Shown: in pieces, positions 19,577-27,785 of the stretch | Layout of the letters: the number at the start of each line of letters is the position of its first letter | How positions within the stretch are numbered: the stretch's first letter is position 1 | From: Rhodococcus triatomae BKS 15-14 | GTDB taxonomy: Bacteria; Actinomycetota; Actinomycetes; Mycobacteriales; Mycobacteriaceae | DNA length: 64,000 nucleotides | Direction: 5' to 3' | Assembly: GCA_000341795.1 (NCBI GenBank) | Contig: AODO01000009.1 | Location: forward strand, 80,243-144,242 | Notes under the pieces: model-generated | Seen by the model: the letters and a program-made list of their open reading frames with translations, nothing else | What the model was told of the DNA's origin: nothing | Database searches by the model: none | Translations under genes and position numbers: made by a program

Positions 19577-20827
19577 ATGGTTCAACCGAGCACATTCGAC
19601 ACGGCGGTAGAGGGTTCGTGGCGGGAATTCCGCAGCACGCTGGCGAATCGGTTGGCGGCCATGAGCGGCGACGATTACCTGATCATCGGTGCTGCGTCGG
19701 CCAATTTCGTGGCGCTGTCGGTGACAGTGGAATTCCAGGTGTCGGACGGCCACCTGGTGTGTGTTGCTCGTTCTCTGGGACTCGCCTCCGACGACGGTCT
19801 CCTCGAACTACTGAGCGCACAGGGGTGGGGTCCGTCGGACAAGCCGAATGGCGTGCGGATCGACATTCCGATGCGCTTCGCGGATCGTGCAGCTGTTCTG
19901 GCGGTGTCGTTCCTTCGAGACATCGGTAGCATTCACCATCCCTGCTTCGTCCAGGCCCGCGGTTCCGACGGACCAGTCGATCTCGCCCCCAGCTCGGGCA
20001 GTGTTTCCATCGACGCGGAATCCGAGCCTCTGGCGGTCGAGTTTCCGGCCGATCACAAGGAACTTCAGGACGCGATTTCCGCTGCACTGGAATGGAAGTA
20101 CGGAATCCCCACCCTCATCGACGAGGCGGGGGACTTTGTCATCACACTCGGCGGAATGCTCGGCTTCGTGCTTCCGAACCCGGATCGTCCGCAGTTGCGC
20201 ATCCTGGTTCCGCTCCTGACCAATGTCACCGGGCGCACCCGAGCCGCCGAGCTGCTCACCGACTTGAATTCGGAGTACGCGTTCGTCCGCCTCATCCTGG
20301 TCGGCGATCAGGTCAACGCTGCGATAGATCTGCCGACCGCGCCGTTTTCAGCCCAGCAGTTCAGCGACCAACTGAACTGTATGACCGCGTTCCTCGAAAC
20401 GGTCGACGACGATTTCGCCGAACGCTTCGGCGGGCAGCTGGTGGGCGCGGAAGAAGCCGCTGACGACGAAGCGGACGGGGATCTGCCCGCTGGGCTTCTC
20501 ACACTTCTCCATCTCGACCCGGACGGCACTCAGGCCCTCTCCGGCGTGGACGTCGCGACGGTGTGCGACTTCGACCGCGACACCATCCTCGAGTACCTGC
20601 ACATCAGCGAAGAGCAGGTCATCTCCTGGAACACGTGCGCCGAGGAGGCCCGCGACGCCGGCGACGGTGAGGAGGCGGATGCGTGCGCCCACGAGTCCGC
20701 GGGATGGGAACGCACCGTCACGTCACTGCGCGCGGCGCTGCGGGTGGTCACGCTCGGAGAGCAGCGACGGCCTGCGCAATTGGACCTGTTCGATAACCAG
20801 ATCGACCAGACGGATCATCGCGGCTGA
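19577..20827 (+). CDS. Two-domain YbjN-like (TY-Chap) protein, copy A
   Basis: 416 residues. The ATG at 19577 follows AAGGAACGGGGG; an earlier in-frame start at 19448 would add 43 low-complexity residues and is rejected. There are two alpha/beta domains of the T3SS-chaperone/YbjN type. The second (about residues 160-295, ending FAERFGG) is clearly related to the 193-aa protein at 21931. The C-terminal ~110 residues hold a helical segment (DFDRDTILEYLHISEEQVISW). In actinobacteria such proteins are thought to be peptide-binding chaperones for secreted toxins. Its place beside ESX-like genes and an Rhs toxin fits that role. Confidence 0.7.
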   Translation: MVQPSTFDTAVEGSWREFRSTLANRLAAMSGDDYLIIGAASANFVALSVTVEFQVSDGHLVCVARSLGLASDDGLLELLSAQGWGPSDKPNGVRIDIPMRFADRAAVLAVSFLRDIGSIHHPCFVQARGSDGPVDLAPSSGSVSIDAESEPLAVEFPADHKELQDAISAALEWKYGIPTLIDEAGDFVITLGGMLGFVLPNPDRPQLRILVPLLTNVTGRTRAAELLTDLNSEYAFVRLILVGDQVNAAIDLPTAPFSAQQFSDQLNCMTAFLETVDDDFAERFGGQLVGAEEAADDEADGDLPAGLLTLLHLDPDGTQALSGVDVATVCDFDRDTILEYLHISEEQVISWNTCAEEARDAGDGEEADACAHESAGWERTVTSLRAALRVVTLGEQRRPAQLDLFDNQIDQTDHRG

Positions 20828-20857
20828 AGCAGATCCAGCCGCTGTGGGATTCAGTCG

Positions 20858-21238
20858 CTATTCGAGGTCCGGTGCGATCGCAGCGAATTTCTGCTCGTTG
20901 TGCTGCTCGGCTGCCGCGTAGTGCGCCTCGATCTGCAGGAACATGTTGCGCATCGCTTCGACCTCTGCGATGTGATCGGCCAATGCATCCACCATCGAAT
21001 AGTCACCGCCAACGGCGGCGAGGCTGAACTTCCTCGCCACCGCCACTCCGCTCGGCAAGGTGCCGAATCCCTCGACGTACTGGAGTCCGTACGCGCGATC
21101 CTTCAGCTTGGCCAGCTTTGCCAATAGCGTCGTGCAGTGGTCGGCGCACTTCGCGGCTGTGCCGGGTTCGAGGTACAGACTTCCTGCGCTGACCTCAGAG
21201 GTGAGCGCAGCCCACATCGATTCCCGCTCGTCAGACAT
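20858..21238 (-). CDS. ESX-like small protein, copy B
   Basis: 126 residues. The ATG at 21238 is chosen because it lies 8 bases after the upstream lipoprotein stop, with AGGGTCG before it; longer forms would overlap the lipoprotein gene. It is a paralogue of the protein at 18487-18885: both share GTLPS.VAVA and GGDYSM.DALADHIAEVEAM. No signal peptide. It converges with the YbjN-like gene of unit A. Confidence 0.75.
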   Translation of the reverse strand: MSDERESMWAALTSEVSAGSLYLEPGTAAKCADHCTTLLAKLAKLKDRAYGLQYVEGFGTLPSGVAVARKFSLAAVGGDYSMVDALADHIAEVEAMRNMFLQIEAHYAAAEQHNEQKFAAIAPDLE

Positions 21239-21246
21239 TCGCGACC

Positions 21247-21768
21247 CTATTCTTCCATGTACGCGAGAAATGCCGCTGCAGCTTCCCTGACCAGCGCACA
21301 CGGCTCACGAACCGGCCCATTCACCAAAGCCGTCGAGGCAGCCGACACCATCACCATCAGATCGCCCGATCTTGTCGCGACCAGACAACGCTCTCGATCC
21401 GCGTCAGCGGCATCTCGGAAAGTTAGGGCCTTTCGGCCGTCGAGGTCGATCTCGTCGAACTCGACGAAGTCCGGATTTCGGCGCACTTCCTCGAGGGGTA
21501 TGCCGCTTGCGTATACGGACACGATCTCGTTTGTGTTGTCCCAAACACAAATCCGCCAGCCAGGTTGCTCCACTCCGAGGATGCCGCGTTCCTCGGTTTC
21601 GGGGTCCAATCCAATTCCGCGGATTGCCTCGTCGGGAATGTCGTCGCACGGGTCGAACGTCGGGTCGCCGGAAGTCGGGCTCGCCGGCTGCGCCTCCCCG
21701 CTGACAGTCCCGCACCCGGCAACGAGGACGGCAGCAGCACACAGCAGAACCCCGATGGTCGTCCTCAT
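21247..21768 (-). CDS. DUF3558 lipoprotein, copy B
   Basis: 173 residues with a lipoprotein signal ending LVAGC (Cys19). It shares PCDDIPDEA, the GVxxPGWxxCxW block and the C-terminal Cys pair with copy A at 18891-19400. It is followed by an ESX-like gene and diverges from a YbjN-like gene, the same arrangement as in copy A. Surface-anchored; function unknown. Confidence 0.85.
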   Translation of the reverse strand: MRTTIGVLLCAAAVLVAGCGTVSGEAQPASPTSGDPTFDPCDDIPDEAIRGIGLDPETEERGILGVEQPGWRICVWDNTNEIVSVYASGIPLEEVRRNPDFVEFDEIDLDGRKALTFRDAADADRERCLVATRSGDLMVMVSAASTALVNGPVREPCALVREAAAAFLAYMEE

Positions 21769-21930
21769 TACTCTCCCCCTGCAGAACGTGTGCTCACCTT
21801 ACCCAGACGCAGCGGGCGACCTGCGCGTTCCATCCGTCACTCCGCAACCGCCTGTTCACCCGTTCGCGCTACGGTGGACGGCGCCCCGACCGGGTTCACC
21901 AACATACGTTTGACCAGCAGAAGAGGAACG

Positions 21931-22512
21931 ATGACCGACCTGAACGACCAGCCGCTGCAGCTCGACGGCGCTTTCGCGATCGCCACCGAGGACCACGACC
22001 AGCTGCTCGCGCTGACGGTTCGGGCCCTGACCGAGTTCCTCGGCGACGCCCCGGAGACCGACGAGGACGGTGACGTGGTGGTCCCCGTGCACGGCTTCGG
22101 CCTGTTCGTCACCGTCGCGGAGGACGCCCCGCAGCTGCACGTGTGGGCGTCGCTGCTCGACGGCGTCGCCGATCGCGCGAAGGCCGCCGAGCAGCTCATC
22201 GAGCTGGCGCACGAGTGGCCGCTGCTGCGTTTCGTCCTCGACGGGGAGCACCTGCTGGCGTCGACGTTCCTGGATGCGGACCCGTTCGCGCCGCAGCACC
22301 TGCTGAACGTGGTCGACGAGTTCCACGACCTGACGCACAGCCTCGACGACGACTTCGCCGCCCGGTTCGGTGGCACCCTCGACTGCGACGCCGACGACGT
22401 CGCCTACGCCGGCGTCTGCGGTGGCGGGGGCTGCGGCGACGACTGCACGTGCGGGCACGGCGACGCGGGCGACCTCGGCGAGACCATTCCCGTCGGGCTC
22501 CCGCACAACTGA
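21931..22512 (+). CDS. Single-domain YbjN-like protein with Cys/Gly-rich tail, copy B
   Basis: 193 residues. The ATG follows AAGAGGAACG. One YbjN-like alpha/beta domain (to about residue 150, ending DDDFAARFGG) matches the second domain of the 416-aa protein at 19577. The tail carries a cluster of cysteines and a histidine in a short Gly/Asp-rich run (CGGGGCGDDCTCGHGDAGD), which could bind a metal ion. The role is probably chaperone-like, as for copy A. It ends at a strong bidirectional terminator. Confidence 0.75.
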   Translation: MTDLNDQPLQLDGAFAIATEDHDQLLALTVRALTEFLGDAPETDEDGDVVVPVHGFGLFVTVAEDAPQLHVWASLLDGVADRAKAAEQLIELAHEWPLLRFVLDGEHLLASTFLDADPFAPQHLLNVVDEFHDLTHSLDDDFAARFGGTLDCDADDVAYAGVCGGGGCGDDCTCGHGDAGDLGETIPVGLPHN

Positions 22513-22522
22513 CACCTACGAC

Positions 22523-22559
22523 CGAGGCCCCGGCGGACGAACGGTCCGCCGGGGCCTCG
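22523..22559. terminator. Bidirectional terminator between YbjN-like gene and recD
   Basis: A perfect 16-bp stem (22523-22538 with 22544-22559) with a 5-nt loop sits between two convergent genes, 10 bases after one stop and 7 before the other. It can serve both strands. Confidence 0.85.
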
Positions 22560-22566
22560 TCGCATG

Positions 22567-24387
22567 TCAGCCCCGTCGCAGGCCGCTCGCTCGCCGCACC
22601 TTCCGTCGCACTCCCTCGCGGACCGCGTCCTCGGTGCCGATGATCCGCACCTTGTCCTTGGCGCGGGTGATCGCCGTGTAGAGCAGTTCGCGGGTCAGCA
22701 GGGAGGACCGTTCGTCGGGCAGGACGACGGACACGGTGCCGTACTGGCTGCCCTGGCTGCGGTGAATGGTCATGGCGTACACGGATTGCGTGGACGACAG
22801 CCGGCTCGGGTGCAGCAGCAACGGTTCGGCGCCGCGCGCGAAGGCCGCGACGAGTTCACCGTCGCCGCGCCGGACGACGACGCCGGTGTCGCCGTTGTAG
22901 ATCCGCGCGTCGTAGTCGTTGGCGGTGACGAGCAGCGGCCGGCCAGCGCTGAACGCGTCGGGGTCGAGGCGGTGCCCGACGGCCTCACCGATCCATTCGA
23001 GGGACGCCCGTTCCCACCAGGACACTCCGTACGGTCCGTCGCGGTGCGCGCACAGCAGTCGGTGCCGATCGGACAGCTCCAGCGCCGTGGACACGTCGCC
23101 TGCCTCGGCGGCGCCGGCCACCGCGATCGCCGTGTCCACGATCTCGCGGCGCAGCCCGTCGACGTCGTCGGGTGCGAGGAACTCGATCTGGTCGCCGCCG
23201 GCACGCAACAGTTCGACCACCCGGTCCTCGTCGGCGTCGCGGACGGCGTCGGCGAGCGCACCGATGTCACGGTCGAACCGCCAGCCGCGGGTGAGCCGAA
23301 CGATGCCGCCCCGCAACCGATCCCGGTCCTCGTCACTCCACTCGTCGAAGTCCGCACCGACGACCCGGTCGAGCACCGGGTTCGCCGCCACCGTCACCGG
23401 TCGGTCGACGATGTCGGCGAGGACCGCGCCGGCGTCGACGGACGCCAACTGGTTCGGGTCACCCACCAGGATGAGCCGGGCGTGCGGACGCAGCGCGTCG
23501 AGCAGCTGACACATCAGCGTCAGGGACACCATCGACGTCTCGTCGACGACCACCACGTCGTACGGCAGGTGGTTGGTGGCGTTGTACCGCGGACCGTTGT
23601 GGCCCCAGCCGAGCAGGCGGTGCAGGGTCGCGGCGGCGAGGGTCTGCGGCAGGCCGAGGGACTCGTCCTGCGCCCGCACCGATTCCTGCAGCCGCGCAGC
23701 CGCTTTCCCCGTCGGTGCGGCGAGCCCGATCCGCAGCCCGTCACCGTGGAGTCGGCGGAGCGCGGCGAGGATCCGTGCGACGGTGTGCGTCTTGCCGGTG
23801 CCCGGCCCGCCCGCGATCACCGCCGTTCGGTGCGTCACCGCGACCGCGACCGCGACCCGCTGCCGATCCGGCTCGGGGGCGGGGAACAGCTCGGCGAGCA
23901 CGCCCCGCAGTGCGTCCGCGTCGACGTCGGGATGGTCCCCGGCGCGGGCGTCGAGGATGCGGCGGACCGTCTCCTCCTGCCGGTGGTACTTCGCCAGGTA
24001 CAGCAGCGGTCCGTCGTCGGTGTCGACGAGCCGCAGCGGACGCAGCGGTCCGGCCGGGCCGCCGACGACGAGCGGGCTGACGCGCAGTGCGTCGAGCAGT
24101 GCTCCCGGTTCCGGCCAGGGCAGCGTGTCGAGGTCGAGCTCGGTGCCGTCCTCGGCGACGACGGCATCGACGCCGATGTCGCGGATGCCGCTCAGCTCCA
24201 GGCACACCGAGCCGGACCGCACGGCCCGCACCGCGAGCGCCGTCGCCAGCACCGCGTCCGGCGACTCCTCCCCCGCCATCTGCGCGAGCCGCACCGCGAT
24301 GTGCACGTCGGCGGCGCCGAGCACCCCGGCTTCGTTGAAGGCCCGCACCGCGCCCTTACCGCGCTGGGCCACCCGTGCCTCGGTCAC
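22567..24387 (-). CDS. recD: RecBCD exonuclease V subunit RecD
   Basis: 606 residues from GTG, overlapping the recB stop by 4 bases (GTGA). SF1B helicase motifs are Walker A GGPGTGKT near residue 195, VVVDETSMVS near 280, the late motif TIHRSQGSQYG near 540, and LLYTAITRAKDKV near the C-terminus. RecD is the 5'-3' motor of the RecBCD helicase-nuclease, which processes double-strand breaks in the cytoplasm. It is the last gene of recC-recB-recD. In mycobacteria RecBCD serves single-strand annealing while AdnAB handles recombination; whether that holds here is unknown. Confidence 0.95.
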   Translation of the reverse strand: MTEARVAQRGKGAVRAFNEAGVLGAADVHIAVRLAQMAGEESPDAVLATALAVRAVRSGSVCLELSGIRDIGVDAVVAEDGTELDLDTLPWPEPGALLDALRVSPLVVGGPAGPLRPLRLVDTDDGPLLYLAKYHRQEETVRRILDARAGDHPDVDADALRGVLAELFPAPEPDRQRVAVAVAVTHRTAVIAGGPGTGKTHTVARILAALRRLHGDGLRIGLAAPTGKAAARLQESVRAQDESLGLPQTLAAATLHRLLGWGHNGPRYNATNHLPYDVVVVDETSMVSLTLMCQLLDALRPHARLILVGDPNQLASVDAGAVLADIVDRPVTVAANPVLDRVVGADFDEWSDEDRDRLRGGIVRLTRGWRFDRDIGALADAVRDADEDRVVELLRAGGDQIEFLAPDDVDGLRREIVDTAIAVAGAAEAGDVSTALELSDRHRLLCAHRDGPYGVSWWERASLEWIGEAVGHRLDPDAFSAGRPLLVTANDYDARIYNGDTGVVVRRGDGELVAAFARGAEPLLLHPSRLSSTQSVYAMTIHRSQGSQYGTVSVVLPDERSSLLTRELLYTAITRAKDKVRIIGTEDAVREGVRRKVRRASGLRRG

Positions 24388-27300
24388 CGTTCCCCCTCGG
24401 GCTGAAGGTGGCTTTCGTTCTGTTGGGCCGAACCAAGGCCACCGTCAGCCACGAACGGGGTGGCGGTGGCGGCACCGGAGAGCAGGTCGGACAGCTCGAC
24501 GACGAGGGCGGCCGGCGGGTGCCAGTCGAACACCCCGCACCCGGCGGGGGTGCCCGGTCCGGCCATGCCGCGGACGAACAGGTACTGCACACCACCGAGA
24601 TGGGTCGCCGGGTCGTACCCGGGTAGCCGCCAGCGCAGATAGCGGTGTAGGGCAACGGAGTACAGCAGCGCCTGCAGCGGGTAGTGGGAGCGGATCATCT
24701 CCGCGGCCATCGACTCGCGGGTGAAGTGCGCGGTGGTCACGTCGCCGGGAACGATGCGGTTCGTCTTGTAGTCGACCACCACGAACCGCGGCGCCGCCGA
24801 ACCGTCACCGGGCAGCCGCAGCACCGCGTCGATGCTGCCGGTCAGGTACCCGCGCAGCGGCGCGGGACCGAGCTCGGCGAGTTCGTCCGCGTACGCGGCG
24901 AGCACGTCGTCGGCGGGCAGGTGCCTGCGCAGCAGCGTGACCACGGCGTCCAGAGCGACCAGCGCGGACGCGTCGTCACCGCCCGCGAGCGGCAGTTCGA
25001 AATCCAGCTCGGGCAGCCGATCCGGCGGCGCAACCGATGCGAGGGTGTGCGAGTCTCCCAGCGGGGTCGCGAGCACCGGCATCAGCGACGCCGCCAGCGC
25101 GTCGGGGTCCACGTCGGAGAACCCGGACGCGACCTCGTCACGGCAGCGTTGCAGCACCTCGGCGGCGAGATCCTCGGCGGCGGTGTCGACGTACTCGAGG
25201 ACCGCGTGGACTAGGGTGCCGAACGCGGCGCCCGCGGGCAGCCCGTTCATCGGCGACGGGAGATGCTCGTCCCCGCCGTCGGCCCCGACGGCGGTCAGGG
25301 GCGGTTCCTCGGGTTCGTCGTCGAGCACGGGGTCCTCGGAGTCGGCGCCGACCGGTGCGAGCGCGTGCGCGGCGGCGGTGATAGCGGTGTAGGAGGTGCG
25401 TCGCCACTCGGCGTCGAGGACCCGGTCGAACCGCGCGGCGGCCAGCTCGACGGCGGCGTCCTGGGGCGGGTTCCACGACCCCACCTCGATCGGATCGGGT
25501 GCGACGGCCTCCACCGTCACCCCGGGCACCCCGTCCGCCCATCGGGTGAACACCTGCGCCACTTCCGGATCCGCCGGGACGGGCAGCATGCGGGGCACCT
25601 CCAGCGTCCCGGGAGCGCGGGCGAGCAGCATCCGGTGCAGCGGTGCGGACGCCGTCGACATCGTCGGCGCCCACCACAGCACCAACGCACACTTGGCGCG
25701 GGTCAGCGCGACGTACAGCAGACGCAGCTCCTCACCGGCCTCCTCCTCGTCGTGGCGCGCGCGGCGTTCCCGGTAACCGGGCCCCTCGGGCCCGCCGACG
25801 TCGAGGATGCGACGGTGCTCGTCGTCGTGCAGCAGCAGCCGGTCGGGCGTCGGCGGCTTCGCCGCGTCCCACCCGAACGGCACGTACACGATCGGGTACT
25901 CGAGGCCCTTCGTGGCGTGGACGGTGGCGATCTGTACGGCGGCGGCGTCCGAGTCGAGGCGGCGGCTGCGGTCCGCGGTGCCGACGTTGGGTTCGCGCAT
26001 CCGGTCGGTGAGCCACCGGGTGAGTGCCGTCAGGCCCAGCTGCTGTCCGACCGCGGCCTCGCCCAGCAGCTGCGCGATGTGCCGTAGGTCGGTCAGTGTG
26101 CGCTCGCCCCCGACCCTGGTGAGCAGTCGGGATTCGAGGGTGCGCCATGCCGCGAGCCGCTCCACCATCGCCGCGAAACCTGCTGTCGCGAAAATACGCC
26201 CGAGGTCCCGCATCCCGCCACCGATCTGCGCGACGAGTTCGTCGCCGCCCTCCTCGAGTTCGGTGGCGGTGTACCCGAACAGGGACGTCAGCGCGGCGAG
26301 CCGGACCCGACCGGAGCGGTGCGGCTGCTCCAGCGCCTGCAGCACCCACAGCCAGTCGCGGGCGGCGGGCGTGACGAACACGCTCAGTCCGCCGACGGTC
26401 ACCGCCGGGACGCCTGCGCGGTCGAGGGCGTCGTGCACCAGCGTGATCTGCTTGTTGGTGCGCACCAGCACGGCCACGTCGCCGGGCACGACACCACGCG
26501 CCGCCGTGCCGGGCGGTCCCGGCGTGATGGTGGCGTCACCGGAGACGAGTCGCACGATGTCGGCGGCGACGTCGTCGGCGACCCGGGGCCGCACCCGGTC
26601 GATCGCGGGAAAGCCGCTCTTGCCCAACGGTCCGGCGCCTGCGCGGGTCAGGTACCGGAGCCGGATCGGGGGCACACCGGTCACGCGGGAGTCCTCGTTG
26701 GCGGCCGCGACGGGATGCACGACGATGGCCGGATGCCCGAGGGCGGCACCGCCGTGAACGTGGGCGAGCGCCTCGAGGAGCGGTGCGTCGCTGCGCCAGT
26801 TCGTGGTCAGTTCGAGGGTCCGGGACTCGGCGACGGCATCGAGGTAGGCATACACCTCGGCGCCGCGGAACGCGTAGATCGCCTGTTTCGGGTCGCCGAC
26901 GAGAACGAGCGTGGCATGTCCGTGGAACGCGCTGCGCAGGATTCCCCACTGCATCGGGTCGGTGTCCTGGAACTCGTCGACGAGCACCACCTCGTACCGT
27001 TCCCGGACGCGGCACCGCGCGTACTCGCCGTGCTCCTCATCGGTGAGGACACCGTGCAGCAGCGCGGGCAGGTCGTCGAAGTCGCGGATGCCGGCGGCCC
27101 GCTTGCGCCGCCGCACCTCGTCGCGGACGGCCTGCGCGAACGCGACGGCATCGCCGGCGGACGTGCCGTCGCCGTCGGCGGACGCGACAGCAGGCGCGAG
27201 GATCGCCTGGGGGTCGAAGACGGCTGCCCGCGCGGCTGTTCGCGCCTCGTCCGGGGTCAGTGTCGGGTGGGGTTGCCGACCGAATCGGCCGAGGTAGAGA

Positions 27301-27785
27301 TCGGAGATGGTCTGGGCGACGATGTCGGTGGCTTCCTCGACGAGTTCGGTGTCGGGGTCGCGTTCGCCGGCGATGCCGATGCTGTCGAGCATCCGCTGGC
27401 AGAAGCTGTGGGTGGTGGCGATGGTGGCGGCGTCGAAGTTCGACAGCGCCTGCAGGAGCCGTTGCCGGCGCAGTGTCACGGTGTCGTGGTCGGCGTCGGC
27501 GAGGAGTTCGACGAGTTCGTCGGTGCTGGATGCGGGGTCGGCGAGGCCGGCGGCGGCGGCGGCGAAGCGCTCCCTGGTGCGCTCGCGCAGTTCCTTGCTG
27601 GCGGCGCGGCTGAACGTCACGAGCAGCAGCCGTTCGGGATCGATGCCGCGCTCCGCGATGTAGCGGACGGCGAGCCCGACGATGGCGTACGTCTTTCCCG
27701 TGCCGGCGCTCGCTTCGAGGACCGTGGTGCCCGTGGGCAGTTCGCCGAGCAGGTCGAACGCGGCGCGGTCTGCGGTGGCGGTCAT
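24384..27785 (-). CDS. recB: RecBCD exonuclease V subunit RecB
   Basis: 1133 residues. The ATG at 27785 overlaps the recC stop by one base (TGATG), so it is preferred to a start 42 bases upstream. UvrD-type helicase motifs are ASAGTGKTY near residue 30, VLVDEFQDTDPMQW near 267, TTNWRSDAPLL, and YVALTRAKCALVLWW. The C-terminal nuclease keeps the RecB-family VVVDYKTNR near 1005. RecB is the 3'-5' motor and only nuclease of the complex. The last ~17 residues are encoded by an imperfect inverted repeat (24401-24449) related to a repeat elsewhere in the window, so the tail may be an added extension. Confidence 0.95.
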   Translation of the reverse strand: MTATADRAAFDLLGELPTGTTVLEASAGTGKTYAIVGLAVRYIAERGIDPERLLLVTFSRAASKELRERTRERFAAAAAGLADPASSTDELVELLADADHDTVTLRRQRLLQALSNFDAATIATTHSFCQRMLDSIGIAGERDPDTELVEEATDIVAQTISDLYLGRFGRQPHPTLTPDEARTAARAAVFDPQAILAPAVASADGDGTSAGDAVAFAQAVRDEVRRRKRAAGIRDFDDLPALLHGVLTDEEHGEYARCRVRERYEVVLVDEFQDTDPMQWGILRSAFHGHATLVLVGDPKQAIYAFRGAEVYAYLDAVAESRTLELTTNWRSDAPLLEALAHVHGGAALGHPAIVVHPVAAANEDSRVTGVPPIRLRYLTRAGAGPLGKSGFPAIDRVRPRVADDVAADIVRLVSGDATITPGPPGTAARGVVPGDVAVLVRTNKQITLVHDALDRAGVPAVTVGGLSVFVTPAARDWLWVLQALEQPHRSGRVRLAALTSLFGYTATELEEGGDELVAQIGGGMRDLGRIFATAGFAAMVERLAAWRTLESRLLTRVGGERTLTDLRHIAQLLGEAAVGQQLGLTALTRWLTDRMREPNVGTADRSRRLDSDAAAVQIATVHATKGLEYPIVYVPFGWDAAKPPTPDRLLLHDDEHRRILDVGGPEGPGYRERRARHDEEEAGEELRLLYVALTRAKCALVLWWAPTMSTASAPLHRMLLARAPGTLEVPRMLPVPADPEVAQVFTRWADGVPGVTVEAVAPDPIEVGSWNPPQDAAVELAAARFDRVLDAEWRRTSYTAITAAAHALAPVGADSEDPVLDDEPEEPPLTAVGADGGDEHLPSPMNGLPAGAAFGTLVHAVLEYVDTAAEDLAAEVLQRCRDEVASGFSDVDPDALAASLMPVLATPLGDSHTLASVAPPDRLPELDFELPLAGGDDASALVALDAVVTLLRRHLPADDVLAAYADELAELGPAPLRGYLTGSIDAVLRLPGDGSAAPRFVVVDYKTNRIVPGDVTTAHFTRESMAAEMIRSHYPLQALLYSVALHRYLRWRLPGYDPATHLGGVQYLFVRGMAGPGTPAGCGVFDWHPPAALVVELSDLLSGAATATPFVADGGLGSAQQNESHLQPEGER
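24401..24449. repeat. Imperfect inverted repeat inside the recB 3' end
   Basis: Arms 24401-24420 and 24430-24449 match at 17 of 20 positions around a 9-nt spacer. The left arm carries GAAGGTGGCTTTC, one base different from the 13-mer GAAGGTGGCCTTC at 63741 and 63817. This suggests a dispersed repeat family that here lies within coding sequence. Confidence 0.6.
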
